Part shown: one piece after another, positions 7,192-15,504 of the stretch
Position numbering within the stretch: position 1 is the first letter of the stretch
How the letters are laid out: the number at the start of each line of letters is the position of its first letter
Notes under the pieces: model-generated
Seen by the model: only the letters and a program-made list of their open reading frames with translations
Told to the model about the DNA's origin: nothing
Database searches by the model: none
Program-made: the position numbers and the translations under genes
DNA from: Anaerolineaceae bacterium
Lineage (GTDB): Bacteria > Chloroflexota > Anaerolineae > Anaerolineales > Villigracilaceae
NCBI GenBank assembly: GCA_003598975.1
Contig: QZIJ01000134.1
Location: 1 to 34,300, forward strand
Direction: 5' to 3'
DNA: 34,300 nucleotides

Positions 7192-7710
7192 ATGACCGAA
7201 ACCACCCTCACCTGCTACGCCCACCCCTCCCGCCCCACCACCCTGCGCTGTAACCGATGCGAGCGTCCGATTTGCGCCTCGTGCGCGGTCCGCACACCCA
7301 CCGGTTATCGTTGCAGGGAATGTGTGCGCGGCCAGCAGGCAAAATTCGACACCACCGAATGGGTGGATTATGTTGCTGGTTTCTTCACCGCCGCAATTCT
7401 GGGAGGTCTCGCCAGCGTACTGGTGGGACTGGTGAGCGGCATCGGTTTCTTCGGATGGTTCCTCATCGCCGCGGGCGCGCCCACCGCGGGCATCGTCATT
7501 GCGGAGGCGGCGCGCTTCGTCACGCGGCGTCATCGTGCGCGGGCGTTGTTCATCACGGTGATCGTCGGCTCGATCCTCGGCACCGTGCCTGCCATCCTGC
7601 TCCAACTGTTTTTCATGGACCTGTATGGCCTGTTGTTCCTGATCATCTACCTCGTGATCGCCACGCCAATCGTCTACACGCGCCTCTCTGGGATTCAAAT
7701 TTTCAAATAA
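7192..7710 (+). CDS. B-box-type zinc-finger membrane protein
   Basis: 172 residues. The N-terminal 45 residues form a cysteine-rich zinc finger of B-box type: Cys8, His11, Cys20, Cys23, Cys28, Cys31, Cys41, Cys44. The rest has about three to four hydrophobic helices (60-85, 87-108, 118-140, 143-165) with a basic loop RRHRAR between them. It is probably an inner-membrane protein with a cytoplasmic zinc finger. Function unknown. It lies between nadK and recN, 1 base before recN. No Shine-Dalgarno is seen. Confidence 0.8.
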   Translation: MTETTLTCYAHPSRPTTLRCNRCERPICASCAVRTPTGYRCRECVRGQQAKFDTTEWVDYVAGFFTAAILGGLASVLVGLVSGIGFFGWFLIAAGAPTAGIVIAEAARFVTRRHRARALFITVIVGSILGTVPAILLQLFFMDLYGLLFLIIYLVIATPIVYTRLSGIQIFK

Positions 7711-7711
7711 C

Positions 7712-9448
7712 ATGCTCACCGAACTCCGCATCCAAAACTTCGCCATCATTGACCGTCTCGAATTGAAACTCGGCGCGGGACTCACCATCCTCACGGGCGA
7801 GACGGGCGCGGGCAAGTCCATCATCCTCGATGCCGTCACCATGCTCATCGGCGGGCGGGCAGACGCCACCATGATCCGCGCCGAATCAGACGCCGCGTTC
7901 GTCGAGGGGACGTACGCCCTCAAAGGGTCCGCAAAGGAAGCGGTGAACGAAATCCTGAAACGCGAAGAGTTGGACGACGATCCGAATCACGTGACGCTCA
8001 CGCGCGAAGTCCGCCGCGAGGGACGTTCCATCGCCCGCCTCAATGGTCGGACCGTGAGCCTGTCCCTGCTTCGAGAGGTGGGCGCGGCCCTCGTGGATAT
8101 CCACGGCCAAAGCGAACACCTTTCCCTTCTCGACCCGCGCGCCCATCTTGGATTGCTCGACCGATTCGCGGACGTGACTCCCCTGCTCGCGGACTACCAC
8201 AAAACCTACCATGCCCTGCTCGACCTGCGCCGCGAACTGACCAACTTGCGGGCCGCGCAAGCCGACGCGACGCGCCGCGTCGAGATGCTCACCTTCCAGG
8301 CCGAGGAGATCGAAGCCGCGAAATTGAAGAAGGGCGAAGACGAGGAACTGCGAAAAGAGCGTGACCGACTCGCCAACGCCGAAAGCCTCGCGCAACACGC
8401 GCAGGAGGCGCTCGCCATCCTCGACGAGTCCACGCCCGACGCGTCGGCCGCGTCCGATTTAGTGGGGCAGGCCGCACAAGCCTTGTCCGCGCTCGCCAAG
8501 ACTGACCCGTCGAAAAGCGAACTCTCCGAGCGCGCCGACCTCCTGCTCGAAAATCTCACCGACCTGACGCGCGAATTGCGCGACTATCTCGAAGAGATCG
8601 AGTTCAACCCAAAACGACTCGACGAAGTGGAAGAGCGATTGAATCTCATCTTCCAACTCACGCGCAAATATGGCGGGAGCGTCGAGTCGGTCAATAAATT
8701 TGGCGCGGAGGCGCGGGCGCAACTCGAAACGATCTCCAACGCAACCGAGCGCATCGAAGCGTTGACCGCGCAAGAATCGAAACTGCTCGACAAACTCGCC
8801 GCGCAGGCCGCGAAACTGTCCGAGAAACGAAAACACGCCGCGGAGACGATGAGCCGCGGTATCGAGTCCGAGCTCGACGACCTGAAAATGTCTGCCGCAC
8901 ATTTTGGCGTAGACTTCCAGACGCGTCCCGACCCGAATGGGATTCCCCTTCCTGATGGAACGCGCGTAGCCTTCGATCAATACGGCTTCGACCGCGTGGA
9001 ATTTCTCGTGGCCCCCAACCCCGGCGAGGGACTCAAACCGCTTGCGAAAATCGCCTCGGGCGGCGAGACATCGCGTCTCATGCTAGGACTCAAAAATGTC
9101 CTCGCCCGCGCCGACGAAATCCCCAGCCTGATCTTCGATGAAATTGACCAGGGCATCGGCGGGCGTGTCGGTCTCGTGGTCGGACACAAACTCTGGCATC
9201 TGGCGCGCAACCACCAGGTCTTTTGCGTAACGCATCTTCCGCAACTGGCCGCCTTTGGTGACCAGCATTATCAGGTGCAGAAACTCGTCGAGAAGAATCG
9301 CACGCTCACCCGCGTAGAAAAAATGGACGGCGACGCGCGCCTGCTCGAACTTTCGCAAATGCTCGGCGAGGTCGGCGAGGGCACTCTCCGCTCCGCGCAT
9401 GAGATTCTGCAGACGGCCAGGCAGATGACCAAAGAGGTTAAGAAGTAA
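7712..9448 (+). CDS. recN: DNA repair protein RecN
   Basis: 578 residues, full length for RecN, an SMC-like ATPase that acts at double-strand breaks. The Walker A motif GETGAGKS is at 29-36. Long coiled-coil segments run through about 150-370. The signature KIASGGETSRLML and Walker B LIFDEIDQGIGG are in the C-terminal third, followed by the His-containing VTHLPQLAAFGD. It begins 1 base after the B-box gene, so it is read from the nadK transcript. Confidence 0.96.
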   Translation: MLTELRIQNFAIIDRLELKLGAGLTILTGETGAGKSIILDAVTMLIGGRADATMIRAESDAAFVEGTYALKGSAKEAVNEILKREELDDDPNHVTLTREVRREGRSIARLNGRTVSLSLLREVGAALVDIHGQSEHLSLLDPRAHLGLLDRFADVTPLLADYHKTYHALLDLRRELTNLRAAQADATRRVEMLTFQAEEIEAAKLKKGEDEELRKERDRLANAESLAQHAQEALAILDESTPDASAASDLVGQAAQALSALAKTDPSKSELSERADLLLENLTDLTRELRDYLEEIEFNPKRLDEVEERLNLIFQLTRKYGGSVESVNKFGAEARAQLETISNATERIEALTAQESKLLDKLAAQAAKLSEKRKHAAETMSRGIESELDDLKMSAAHFGVDFQTRPDPNGIPLPDGTRVAFDQYGFDRVEFLVAPNPGEGLKPLAKIASGGETSRLMLGLKNVLARADEIPSLIFDEIDQGIGGRVGLVVGHKLWHLARNHQVFCVTHLPQLAAFGDQHYQVQKLVEKNRTLTRVEKMDGDARLLELSQMLGEVGEGTLRSAHEILQTARQMTKEVKK

Positions 9449-9607
9449 TTTCTTGCATAGCGCCAGAACCAGCACAAGCAAAAAGCGGACGAGCGGAATT
9501 CCGTTCAGAACGAACAGAGGCGGGTGATTGAATCCAAAATCAACCAGAGATAAACAGGATGAACGGTTATCCCTACTTATCCACAGAGAATTACATTTGG
9601 AGACCGC

Positions 9608-10126
9608 ATGACCGACGAACCGATCTACCCCAAAATCAAAGAAGAACTTTTTGCAAAAATCGAAGAGGAATGGGCGGCATTGATGGAAGTGGTCGCGAAA
9701 CTCGACGCGTCGCAGATGTCCACGTTTGACGCGGGCGGCTGGACACCCAAGGATAATCTCGCACACATCACCGAGTGGATGAACATCCTACTCGGCTATC
9801 ACATGGACAGGCGTCCCGCACACGAAGTGATGGGCGTCGCGCCCGAAGTTGTCGAAGGCTGGGATTTTGACAAAATCAACAAAGTCCTCGTTGAGCGGAA
9901 CAGGAATCGTTCCGCCGAGGATATTGTGAACGAGTTGAAAACCGTCTATGCCCGCGTGATGGACAGGCTGAAGTCCACGCCATTCGAGGAGTTGCTCCAG
10001 CCGCGCCACCCCGACGATCCGCAGAGTTATCCACTTTTGGCATCGGTGGCTGGAGATACGTACGAGCATTTTGCCGAGCATCGCGAGAGCATCGAAAAAG
10101 GTTTGGCGGACGGCAAGCACGCATGA
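9608..10126 (+). CDS. DinB/ClbS-like four-helix bundle protein
   Basis: 172 residues, mostly helical. The pattern [16 protein letters not shown] (about 40-56) matches the ClbS/DfsB (DUF1706) branch of the DinB-like superfamily, and a later [12 protein letters not shown] fits the last helix. Some relatives protect against colibactin or act as thiol-dependent enzymes; no specific role can be given here. Its stop overlaps the guaA start by 4 bases. The 159 bases upstream hold no gene. They contain an imperfect inverted repeat around 9490-9508 and a degenerate ATAAACAGGATGAAC-like stretch near 9549. Confidence 0.7.
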   Translation: MTDEPIYPKIKEELFAKIEEEWAALMEVVAKLDASQMSTFDAGGWTPKDNLAHITEWMNILLGYHMDRRPAHEVMGVAPEVVEGWDFDKINKVLVERNRNRSAEDIVNELKTVYARVMDRLKSTPFEELLQPRHPDDPQSYPLLASVAGDTYEHFAEHRESIEKGLADGKHA

Positions 10127-11673
10127 CCGATTCCCTCGCCATCCTCGATTTCGGTTCCCAGTACGCGCAACTCATCGCGCGCCGCGTGCGCGAGGCGCAG
10201 ATTTATTGCGAGTTGTTCCCGTGGGATGCGCCGCCCGAACAAATCCTTTCGATTCAGCCGAAGGGATTTATTTTGTCGGGCGGGCCGCGCTCGGTCTATG
10301 AAGAGGGCGCGCCGTTCATCCAGAAATTCATCCTCGAGTCGGGCCTTCCCATCCTCGGCATCTGCTACGGGATGCAGGCGCTCACCCACGCGCTCGGCGG
10401 CCAGGTGGACCCGTCCGCACAGCGCGAGTACGGCCCCGCGGAAATTGAATTGATTTCGCAGGGCGGGATGACCCCGCCCCTACTGGAAAAATTATCGCGC
10501 GTGTGGATGTCGCACGGGGACCGTATCACGCGCATGCCCGATGGATTCGCGGCGCTGGCGAAATCGGGGAACAGTCCCTTCGCGGCGATGGGCGATTTTC
10601 AGCGGAACTATTTCGGCGTGCAATTCCATCCCGAAGTGCATCACACGCCGAACGGGATCGAACTGCTCAGACATTTTGCAACTGACATTTGCCGCGTCCA
10701 AGCGGACTGGACGCCTGCCTCCATCATCGAGGAGGCGGTGACACGCGTCCGCGCGCAAGTGGGCGGGGCACGCGTCCTCGCGGCGGTTTCTGGCGGAGTC
10801 GACTCGTCGGTGGCGGCGGCGTTGGTCCACAAGGCAATTGGCGACCAGTTGATTTGCGTCTTCGTGGACACGGGCTTGCTGCGGAAAAACGAGGGCGAGC
10901 AAGTCGCGTCCGCGTTTCGCGAACACCTTCACTCGGAGTTGATCGCGGTGGACGCGGCGGACGATTTTCTCGACGCGTTGAAAGGGGTGGAGGAGCCAGA
11001 GCAAAAACGACGGATCGTCGGCGAGAAGTTCATCCGCATTTTCGAGCAACAGGCAAAGCAAGTCGGTCAGCCAAAATTTTTGGTGCAGGGGACGATCTAT
11101 CCCGATGTGGTGGAGTCGTCCGCGCCCGACCGAAGCAAGGCGCAGAAGATTAAGTCCCATCACAATGTGGGCGGACTGCCCGAGGATATGCAATTCGAGT
11201 TGGTGGAGCCGCTGCGCTATCTCTTCAAGGACGAGGTACGCGCCGTCGGGGAGGCGCTGGGGCTGCCTGAGTCGCTGGTTTGGCGGCAGCCGTTCCCAGG
11301 TCCAGGCCTGACCGTGCGCTGTCTCGGGGAGGTGACGCGCGAGCGCGTGGAACGTCTGCGGGCGGCGGACGCCATCCTGATCGAGGAATTGTCCAAGGCT
11401 GGGTTTTTGGGCAAAGGCGCAGACACGTCACAGGCGTTCGTGGTCCTGCTCCCTGTCCGCTCGGTGGGCGTGATGGGCGACCAGCGCACGTACCAGGAGG
11501 CGGCGGCGATCCGAGCGGTGACGACAGAGGATTTCATGACCGCCGATTGGGCGCGCCTGCCGCACGACCTGCTGGCGCGGGTGGCGAACCGCATCGTCAA
11601 CGAAGTGGACGGAATTAATCGGGTGGTGTATGATATTACGAGCAAACCGCCCGCGACCATCGAATGGGAGTGA
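10123..11673 (+). CDS. guaA: GMP synthase (glutamine-hydrolysing)
   Basis: 516 residues, full length. It converts XMP, ATP and glutamine to GMP. The N-terminal class I amidotransferase carries Cys81 (GICYGMQ) and the distal HPE in QFHPEVHH. The ATP pyrophosphatase domain begins with [11 protein letters not shown], and the C-terminal dimerisation domain has [14 protein letters not shown] and the ending KPPATIEWE. It overlaps the preceding gene by 4 bases and is followed after 18 bases by a membrane protein. Confidence 0.97.
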   Translation: MTDSLAILDFGSQYAQLIARRVREAQIYCELFPWDAPPEQILSIQPKGFILSGGPRSVYEEGAPFIQKFILESGLPILGICYGMQALTHALGGQVDPSAQREYGPAEIELISQGGMTPPLLEKLSRVWMSHGDRITRMPDGFAALAKSGNSPFAAMGDFQRNYFGVQFHPEVHHTPNGIELLRHFATDICRVQADWTPASIIEEAVTRVRAQVGGARVLAAVSGGVDSSVAAALVHKAIGDQLICVFVDTGLLRKNEGEQVASAFREHLHSELIAVDAADDFLDALKGVEEPEQKRRIVGEKFIRIFEQQAKQVGQPKFLVQGTIYPDVVESSAPDRSKAQKIKSHHNVGGLPEDMQFELVEPLRYLFKDEVRAVGEALGLPESLVWRQPFPGPGLTVRCLGEVTRERVERLRAADAILIEELSKAGFLGKGADTSQAFVVLLPVRSVGVMGDQRTYQEAAAIRAVTTEDFMTADWARLPHDLLARVANRIVNEVDGINRVVYDITSKPPATIEWE

Positions 11674-11691
11674 GGCGATCAAGGAGGCAGG

Positions 11692-12594
11692 ATGAATTTC
11701 AACTTCGGCGAAGTGTTGACAAAGGCCTGGAAGATCACGTGGAAACACAAGGCGTTGTGGGGCGCGGCCATTGTGATGACATTTGTCATCTATCTGATCT
11801 TCCCGTTGATGTTTGTGCCGTGGTTCATGATCCTATCAGAGGGGGATCCGACCCGCTGGTTTGACAACCTGCTTCCGTGGATTCTCCTGGGCACCGGCTT
11901 TTTCCTGATGATGGTCATCTCGTACGGTTTCATGCCCCTCATCCGTTCCGCGTTGATCGTGGGCGCGCTGAAAGCGGAGCGCGGCGCGGAGAAAATATCG
12001 TTCCGCGAAATATTCAGCGATGGACGCGCGTTCTATCTGCGTCTGCTTGGCGTGATGCTCCTGTATGCGCTGGCTACGATGCTGGTCTCGCTCCTGTTTT
12101 CTGCCATTCAAATCTTCGGGACTGTTGTGACGATGGGATTGGCGAGTCTATGTCTCACGCCGCTTTCATTTCTGATGTATCCATTCATGTTCGCGGCTAT
12201 GGCCTGGATGGAACTGGCCGAATCCGCGGTCGTGGCCGATGGACTCGGCGTGATGGATGCCATCCGCCGCGGCTGGGACACGATGCGCGTCAACAAGATG
12301 AACGTTTTTATCGTCGCGCTGATCGTCTATGTGGGAATCGGGATGGTGACCATGCTGGTCATGGTCCCATTTTTCCTGCCCGTGTTCTTTGCGCCCGTCT
12401 TCTTTATCGAGGGAGGGGAAATCTGGAACGGGCTTTTGTGGGGCGCGGGCATTTGGATGGCGCTCTTTATCCCCATCATGACTTTTGTCCAGGGGATTGG
12501 CATGGTGTTTATGAAGACAACCTGGCTTCTCACCTACCTGCGCCTGACGCACAAGCCCGAAGAGATCGTTGTCCTTCCCGAGGCGAATGCGTAA
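11692..12594 (+). CDS. Polytopic membrane protein of unknown function
   Basis: 300 residues with about six membrane helices (roughly 22-45, 60-85, 115-140, 150-175, 202-232, 240-265). The repeated amphipathic pattern and the segment VMDAIRRGWDTMRVNK resemble membrane domains found beside glycerophosphodiester phosphodiesterases and in DUF-type bacterial membrane proteins, but I do not recognise a specific family. AAGGAGG at 11680-11686 gives a strong ribosome site. Its last codons overlap the start of the VWA/FHA gene by 8 bases. Confidence 0.75.
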   Translation: MNFNFGEVLTKAWKITWKHKALWGAAIVMTFVIYLIFPLMFVPWFMILSEGDPTRWFDNLLPWILLGTGFFLMMVISYGFMPLIRSALIVGALKAERGAEKISFREIFSDGRAFYLRLLGVMLLYALATMLVSLLFSAIQIFGTVVTMGLASLCLTPLSFLMYPFMFAAMAWMELAESAVVADGLGVMDAIRRGWDTMRVNKMNVFIVALIVYVGIGMVTMLVMVPFFLPVFFAPVFFIEGGEIWNGLLWGAGIWMALFIPIMTFVQGIGMVFMKTTWLLTYLRLTHKPEEIVVLPEANA

Positions 12595-14557
12595 GTTTTT
12601 TTGGCCGAAATTGGGACGCGGACACTTGCAGGTGTTAACGCGGAGGACGCGGAGAATTTCTCCGCGCGTTTTGGCATCCCGCCTTCTGCTTTCCGCCTTC
12701 TGCCTTCTGCCTTTATTCCTCCTTCATCCGTCATCCTTCGCGGGCGCGCAGACAACCGCCTATGCCGAGATCAGCGCGCCCGACGCGTCTGCCTTCCCGA
12801 AGATCTCCGCATTGCTGGATATCTACGACGCGTCGGGACAATTCGTGGGCGGACTCGAACCGTCAGCGTTGGCCGCGCTCGAAGACGGGATCCCGCGCCG
12901 CGTCCAGGAAGTGACCGAGGAGCCGGTCGGCGCGCAGATCGTCATCGGAGTCAACACCGGGCCTGCGCTGGATGTCCGCGACGGGCAGGGAGTGACGCGC
13001 TACCAGCGCATCCAGCAGGCGCTTGGCGTGTGGGCGCAGGCGCGTCCTGCCGAGGCGGGCGACAACCTGAGCCTCGTCACCATTGCGGGACCGCTCATCG
13101 CGCGCACCACGCCCGAAGCCTGGCTCGCCAGTTTTGCGGCCTTCCAGCCCGATTTCCGCGCCACCACACCCAACATCCAGTCACTGGCGCTCTCGCTCGA
13201 CGCCGCGCTGGCCTCCACGCCGCAGGTGGGCATGAAGCGCACCATCTTGTTCATCACGCCGCACATGGAAGACCCCGCGCTGGAAGCCGCGCTGAAAACC
13301 ATCGGCGAACGCGCCCTGGCCTCGCGCACGCGCATCAACATCTGGCTGGTGGATGGCGAACAATATTTTGAGCACCCCAGCGCGCTTCTTTTCCAATCTC
13401 TCGCCACACAGACAGGCGGCGGATTTCTGACCTTCTCTGGACGCGAGCAACTGCCCGACCCCGAAACCTATTTTGCGAACCTGCGACGCGTCTACCGACT
13501 GACCTACGCCTCGTCCCTGACTTCGAGTGGCGAGCACACCCTGAGCGTGGAGGTGAACATCGGCGGGGTGAGCATCTCCTCCGCCCCACAGACGTTCACG
13601 CTCAACGTTCAGCCGCCGAACCCGATTCTGGCCACGCTCCCCGCGCAGTTGACGCGCACCGCGCCGCCTGAAGACCCCTATAACGCCGAGTTTCTCGTCC
13701 CTGAAGAACTGCAACTCGAAATCGTCTTCGACTTTCCCGACGGCCATCCGCGCGCCATCGTCCGCACCACTTTTTTCGTGGACGGCGAGCTCGTGGCCGA
13801 GAACAACACCGCCCCGTTCGACAAATTCAACTGGGACCTGCGCGGCTACACCATCAGCGGGCAACACCAACTGAAAGTGACGGCCACCGACAGTCTCGGC
13901 ATGACCGGCGAAAGCATCAGCCTGCCAATTACTGTCACCGTGGTCAAGCCGCCCACAGGTATCACAGCCCTGCTTGCCCGCTATCGCTTCATCATCGTCT
14001 GGGGCATCGTGGGGCTGGCGGGCCTGATCCTGCTGTCCATCCTGTTCGGTACGCGCCTGCGTCATTCGCGCCGTAAACGAAAAACCGAGCGCAAGAAATT
14101 CTCCGACCCGCTCACCCAGCCCGTTTCCGCAGTGGTGGAGCCGCCAACTGGCGGGAAGAAAAAGCCGCGGCGGACGCGCCCAGACCAGGTCCCGGATGCG
14201 GCGGCCTGGCTCATCCGCCTCGAACCAGACGGGAAGCCGGCCGCGTCGTCCCCGATCCCGCTCCCAAGCCCGGACATCACCATTGGCACAGACCCGGTGC
14301 AAGCGGCGGTCATCCTCGATGAGCCGTCCATCGCGCCTCTGCACGCGCGCATCCAGCAAAATTTGACCGGCGCGGGGTATCTTATTTTCGACCAGAATTC
14401 GCTGGCCGGGACGTGGGTGAACTACGAACCAGTCACCCAAGAAGGCCATCCCTTAAAACACGGGGATAGGGTAAACTTTGGGCATCTAAGTTATCGTTTT
14501 GAGTTGAAAGAGCCGCCAATCATTTCCGACCCAGTGATTACCCCCGCCGACTCATGA
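12587..14557 (+). CDS. Secreted VWA-domain protein with one membrane helix and a cytoplasmic FHA domain
   Basis: 656 residues from the ATG at 12587 (GAGG at 12579-12582; an in-frame TTG at 12569 is less likely). The order is a signal peptide (about 25-50), a VWA-like domain (about 55-340), an Ig/Big-like segment (350-460), a membrane helix (about 467-490), a basic Lys/Arg-rich stretch, and an FHA-like domain (about 565-645). The VWA metal site is degenerate: where DxSxS is expected it reads NTGPA. The FHA domain also lacks usual phosphothreonine contacts: IGTDP instead of IGRDP, IAPLHAR instead of SxxHAR, LAGTWVN instead of StNGTxVN. It overlaps the PP2C gene by 4 bases, so the pair probably forms a signalling module. 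Its signal peptide is encoded by short tandem repeats. Confidence 0.8.
   Translation: MRKFFWPKLGRGHLQVLTRRTRRISPRVLASRLLLSAFCLLPLFLLHPSSFAGAQTTAYAEISAPDASAFPKISALLDIYDASGQFVGGLEPSALAALEDGIPRRVQEVTEEPVGAQIVIGVNTGPALDVRDGQGVTRYQRIQQALGVWAQARPAEAGDNLSLVTIAGPLIARTTPEAWLASFAAFQPDFRATTPNIQSLALSLDAALASTPQVGMKRTILFITPHMEDPALEAALKTIGERALASRTRINIWLVDGEQYFEHPSALLFQSLATQTGGGFLTFSGREQLPDPETYFANLRRVYRLTYASSLTSSGEHTLSVEVNIGGVSISSAPQTFTLNVQPPNPILATLPAQLTRTAPPEDPYNAEFLVPEELQLEIVFDFPDGHPRAIVRTTFFVDGELVAENNTAPFDKFNWDLRGYTISGQHQLKVTATDSLGMTGESISLPITVTVVKPPTGITALLARYRFIIVWGIVGLAGLILLSILFGTRLRHSRRKRKTERKKFSDPLTQPVSAVVEPPTGGKKKPRRTRPDQVPDAAAWLIRLEPDGKPAASSPIPLPSPDITIGTDPVQAAVILDEPSIAPLHARIQQNLTGAGYLIFDQNSLAGTWVNYEPVTQEGHPLKHGDRVNFGHLSYRFELKEPPIISDPVITPADS
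12648..12666. repeat. Palindrome within the start of the VWA/FHA gene
   Basis: Arms CGCGGAGAA and TTCTCCGCG flank one base. With the sequence just before (AACGCGGAGGACGCGGAG) it resembles the dispersed 'cgcggag/ctccgcg' hairpins found between bacterial genes, yet here it lies inside coding sequence and adds the basic residues before the signal-peptide core. Confidence 0.6.
12682..12737 (+). repeat. Heptamer tandem repeat encoding the signal-peptide core
   Basis: Eight consecutive 7-mers: CCTTCTG, CTTTCCG, CCTTCTG, CCTTCTG, CCTTTAT, TCCTCCT, TCATCCG, TCATCCT. Read in frame they give the Leu/Phe-rich core and the Pro/Ser end of the signal peptide of the VWA/FHA protein. Confidence 0.7.
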
Positions 14558-15420
14558 TCCATATTCAGCGCGCCCACCTGCACGTTGCCGCCCTCAGCCA
14601 CGCCGGTATGTCCGGGAAGAACAACGAAGACCGCTTTGCGGTGCTTTCCCATCATCTCAGCGCGGACGACTCGACACCTTCGGTCTTTGCCGTGCTTTCG
14701 GACGGGATCGGCGGTCACCGCGCGGGGGAAGTGGCCGCGGAACTGGCTGTGGACCACATCAGTCACGTGGTGGCCGAAAGCAACGGACGCGACCCGCTCC
14801 GCATCATGGAGGAGGCCATCCATTCGGCCAGCGAGGCCATCGCGCACCATTCCGCCTCCGACAATGAGCGTCACGGCATGGGTGCCACCTGCGCCTGTGC
14901 GTGGGTGATCGGCGAGAAGCTTTACATTGCCTTCGTGGGGGATTCGCGCATCTATCTCGTGCGCGATGGCAAAATGCACCAATTGACCACCGATCATACC
15001 TGGGTGCAGGAGGCCGTTGAGAAGAAGATCATCCAGCCCGAAGATGCGCGCGACCATCCGAACGTACACGTCATCCGCCGCTACCTGGGCTCGCTAAAAC
15101 TGCCCGAAGTGGACTTCCGCCTCAAACTGAGCGAAACCGACAACGCGGTGCAGGCGCAGAAAAACCAGGGCATGACCCTCCTGCCCGATGACATCCTCCT
15201 GCTGTGCTCCGACGGCCTGACCGACATGGTCTGGGCGGATGAGATTCAGAAGACGCTCATCGAATCAGAAAACCCGAAAGCGGCAGTGCAAAAACTAGTA
15301 GCGCAGGCCAACGAGCGCGGCGGACACGATAATATCACCGTGATCGTGATGAAGGTACCTCACCCACACCCACCGGAGGAGAAGCAGAAGGGGTTGTGGG
15401 GTTGGTTGATGGGGGAGTGA
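14554..15420 (+). CDS. PP2C-type serine/threonine protein phosphatase
   Basis: 288 residues with a complete PP2C catalytic core: NNEDR near 25, SDGIGGHRAGE near 50, GMGATCACAW near 109, FVGDSRIYLVRDG, LTTDHTWVQE, LCSDGLTDMV and the final GGHDNITVIV. All metal-binding aspartates appear present, so it should be an active cytoplasmic phosphatase removing phosphate from Ser/Thr. The C-terminal tail is Pro/Lys-rich and ends in GLWGWLMGE. It overlaps the VWA/FHA gene by 4 bases; no Ser/Thr kinase gene is in the window. A terminator follows within 30 bases. Confidence 0.93.
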   Translation: MIHIQRAHLHVAALSHAGMSGKNNEDRFAVLSHHLSADDSTPSVFAVLSDGIGGHRAGEVAAELAVDHISHVVAESNGRDPLRIMEEAIHSASEAIAHHSASDNERHGMGATCACAWVIGEKLYIAFVGDSRIYLVRDGKMHQLTTDHTWVQEAVEKKIIQPEDARDHPNVHVIRRYLGSLKLPEVDFRLKLSETDNAVQAQKNQGMTLLPDDILLLCSDGLTDMVWADEIQKTLIESENPKAAVQKLVAQANERGGHDNITVIVMKVPHPHPPEEKQKGLWGWLMGE

Positions 15421-15422
15421 AG

Positions 15423-15450
15423 GTAAAACGAAAAACGTAAAAAGTAAAAC
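15423..15450 (+). repeat. GTAAAAC-type heptamer repeat
   Basis: Four perfect-length 7-mers in tandem: GTAAAAC, GAAAAAC, GTAAAAA, GTAAAAC. The array begins 3 bases after the PP2C stop codon and merges into the terminator stem. Confidence 0.7.
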
Positions 15451-15476
15451 GCGACCGTGGAAGCGGCCGCGTTTTT
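15446..15476 (+). terminator. Intrinsic terminator of the guaA-PP2C gene run
   Basis: Arms AAAACGCGACCG (15446-15457) and CGGCCGCGTTTT (15464-15475) pair with one mismatch around a 6-base loop, followed by a T run. The left arm reuses the last unit of the heptamer repeat. Confidence 0.8.
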
Positions 15477-15485
15477 GATTCGTGG

Positions 15486-15504
15486 GGCGGATTGCCAATC
15501 CGCC
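15486..15504 (-). terminator. Small hairpin at the 3' end of the amine dehydrogenase gene
   Basis: Arms GGCGGATT and AATCCGCC around a GCC loop, directly after the minus-strand stop codon. The sequence (GGCGGATTGCCAATCCGCC) looks like a common dispersed bacterial palindrome that may serve as a terminator here. There is no strong T run. Confidence 0.5.

Noticed and set aside
9449-9607. Possible small gene or regulatory RNA between recN and the DinB-like gene
   Set aside because: No frame with a ribosome site and only weak inverted repeats were seen.
13181-14449. 422-codon minus-strand open frame opposite the VWA/FHA gene
   Set aside because: The low-complexity, Arg/Gly-rich product is typical of antisense frames in GC-rich genes; the plus-strand gene has clear domains.
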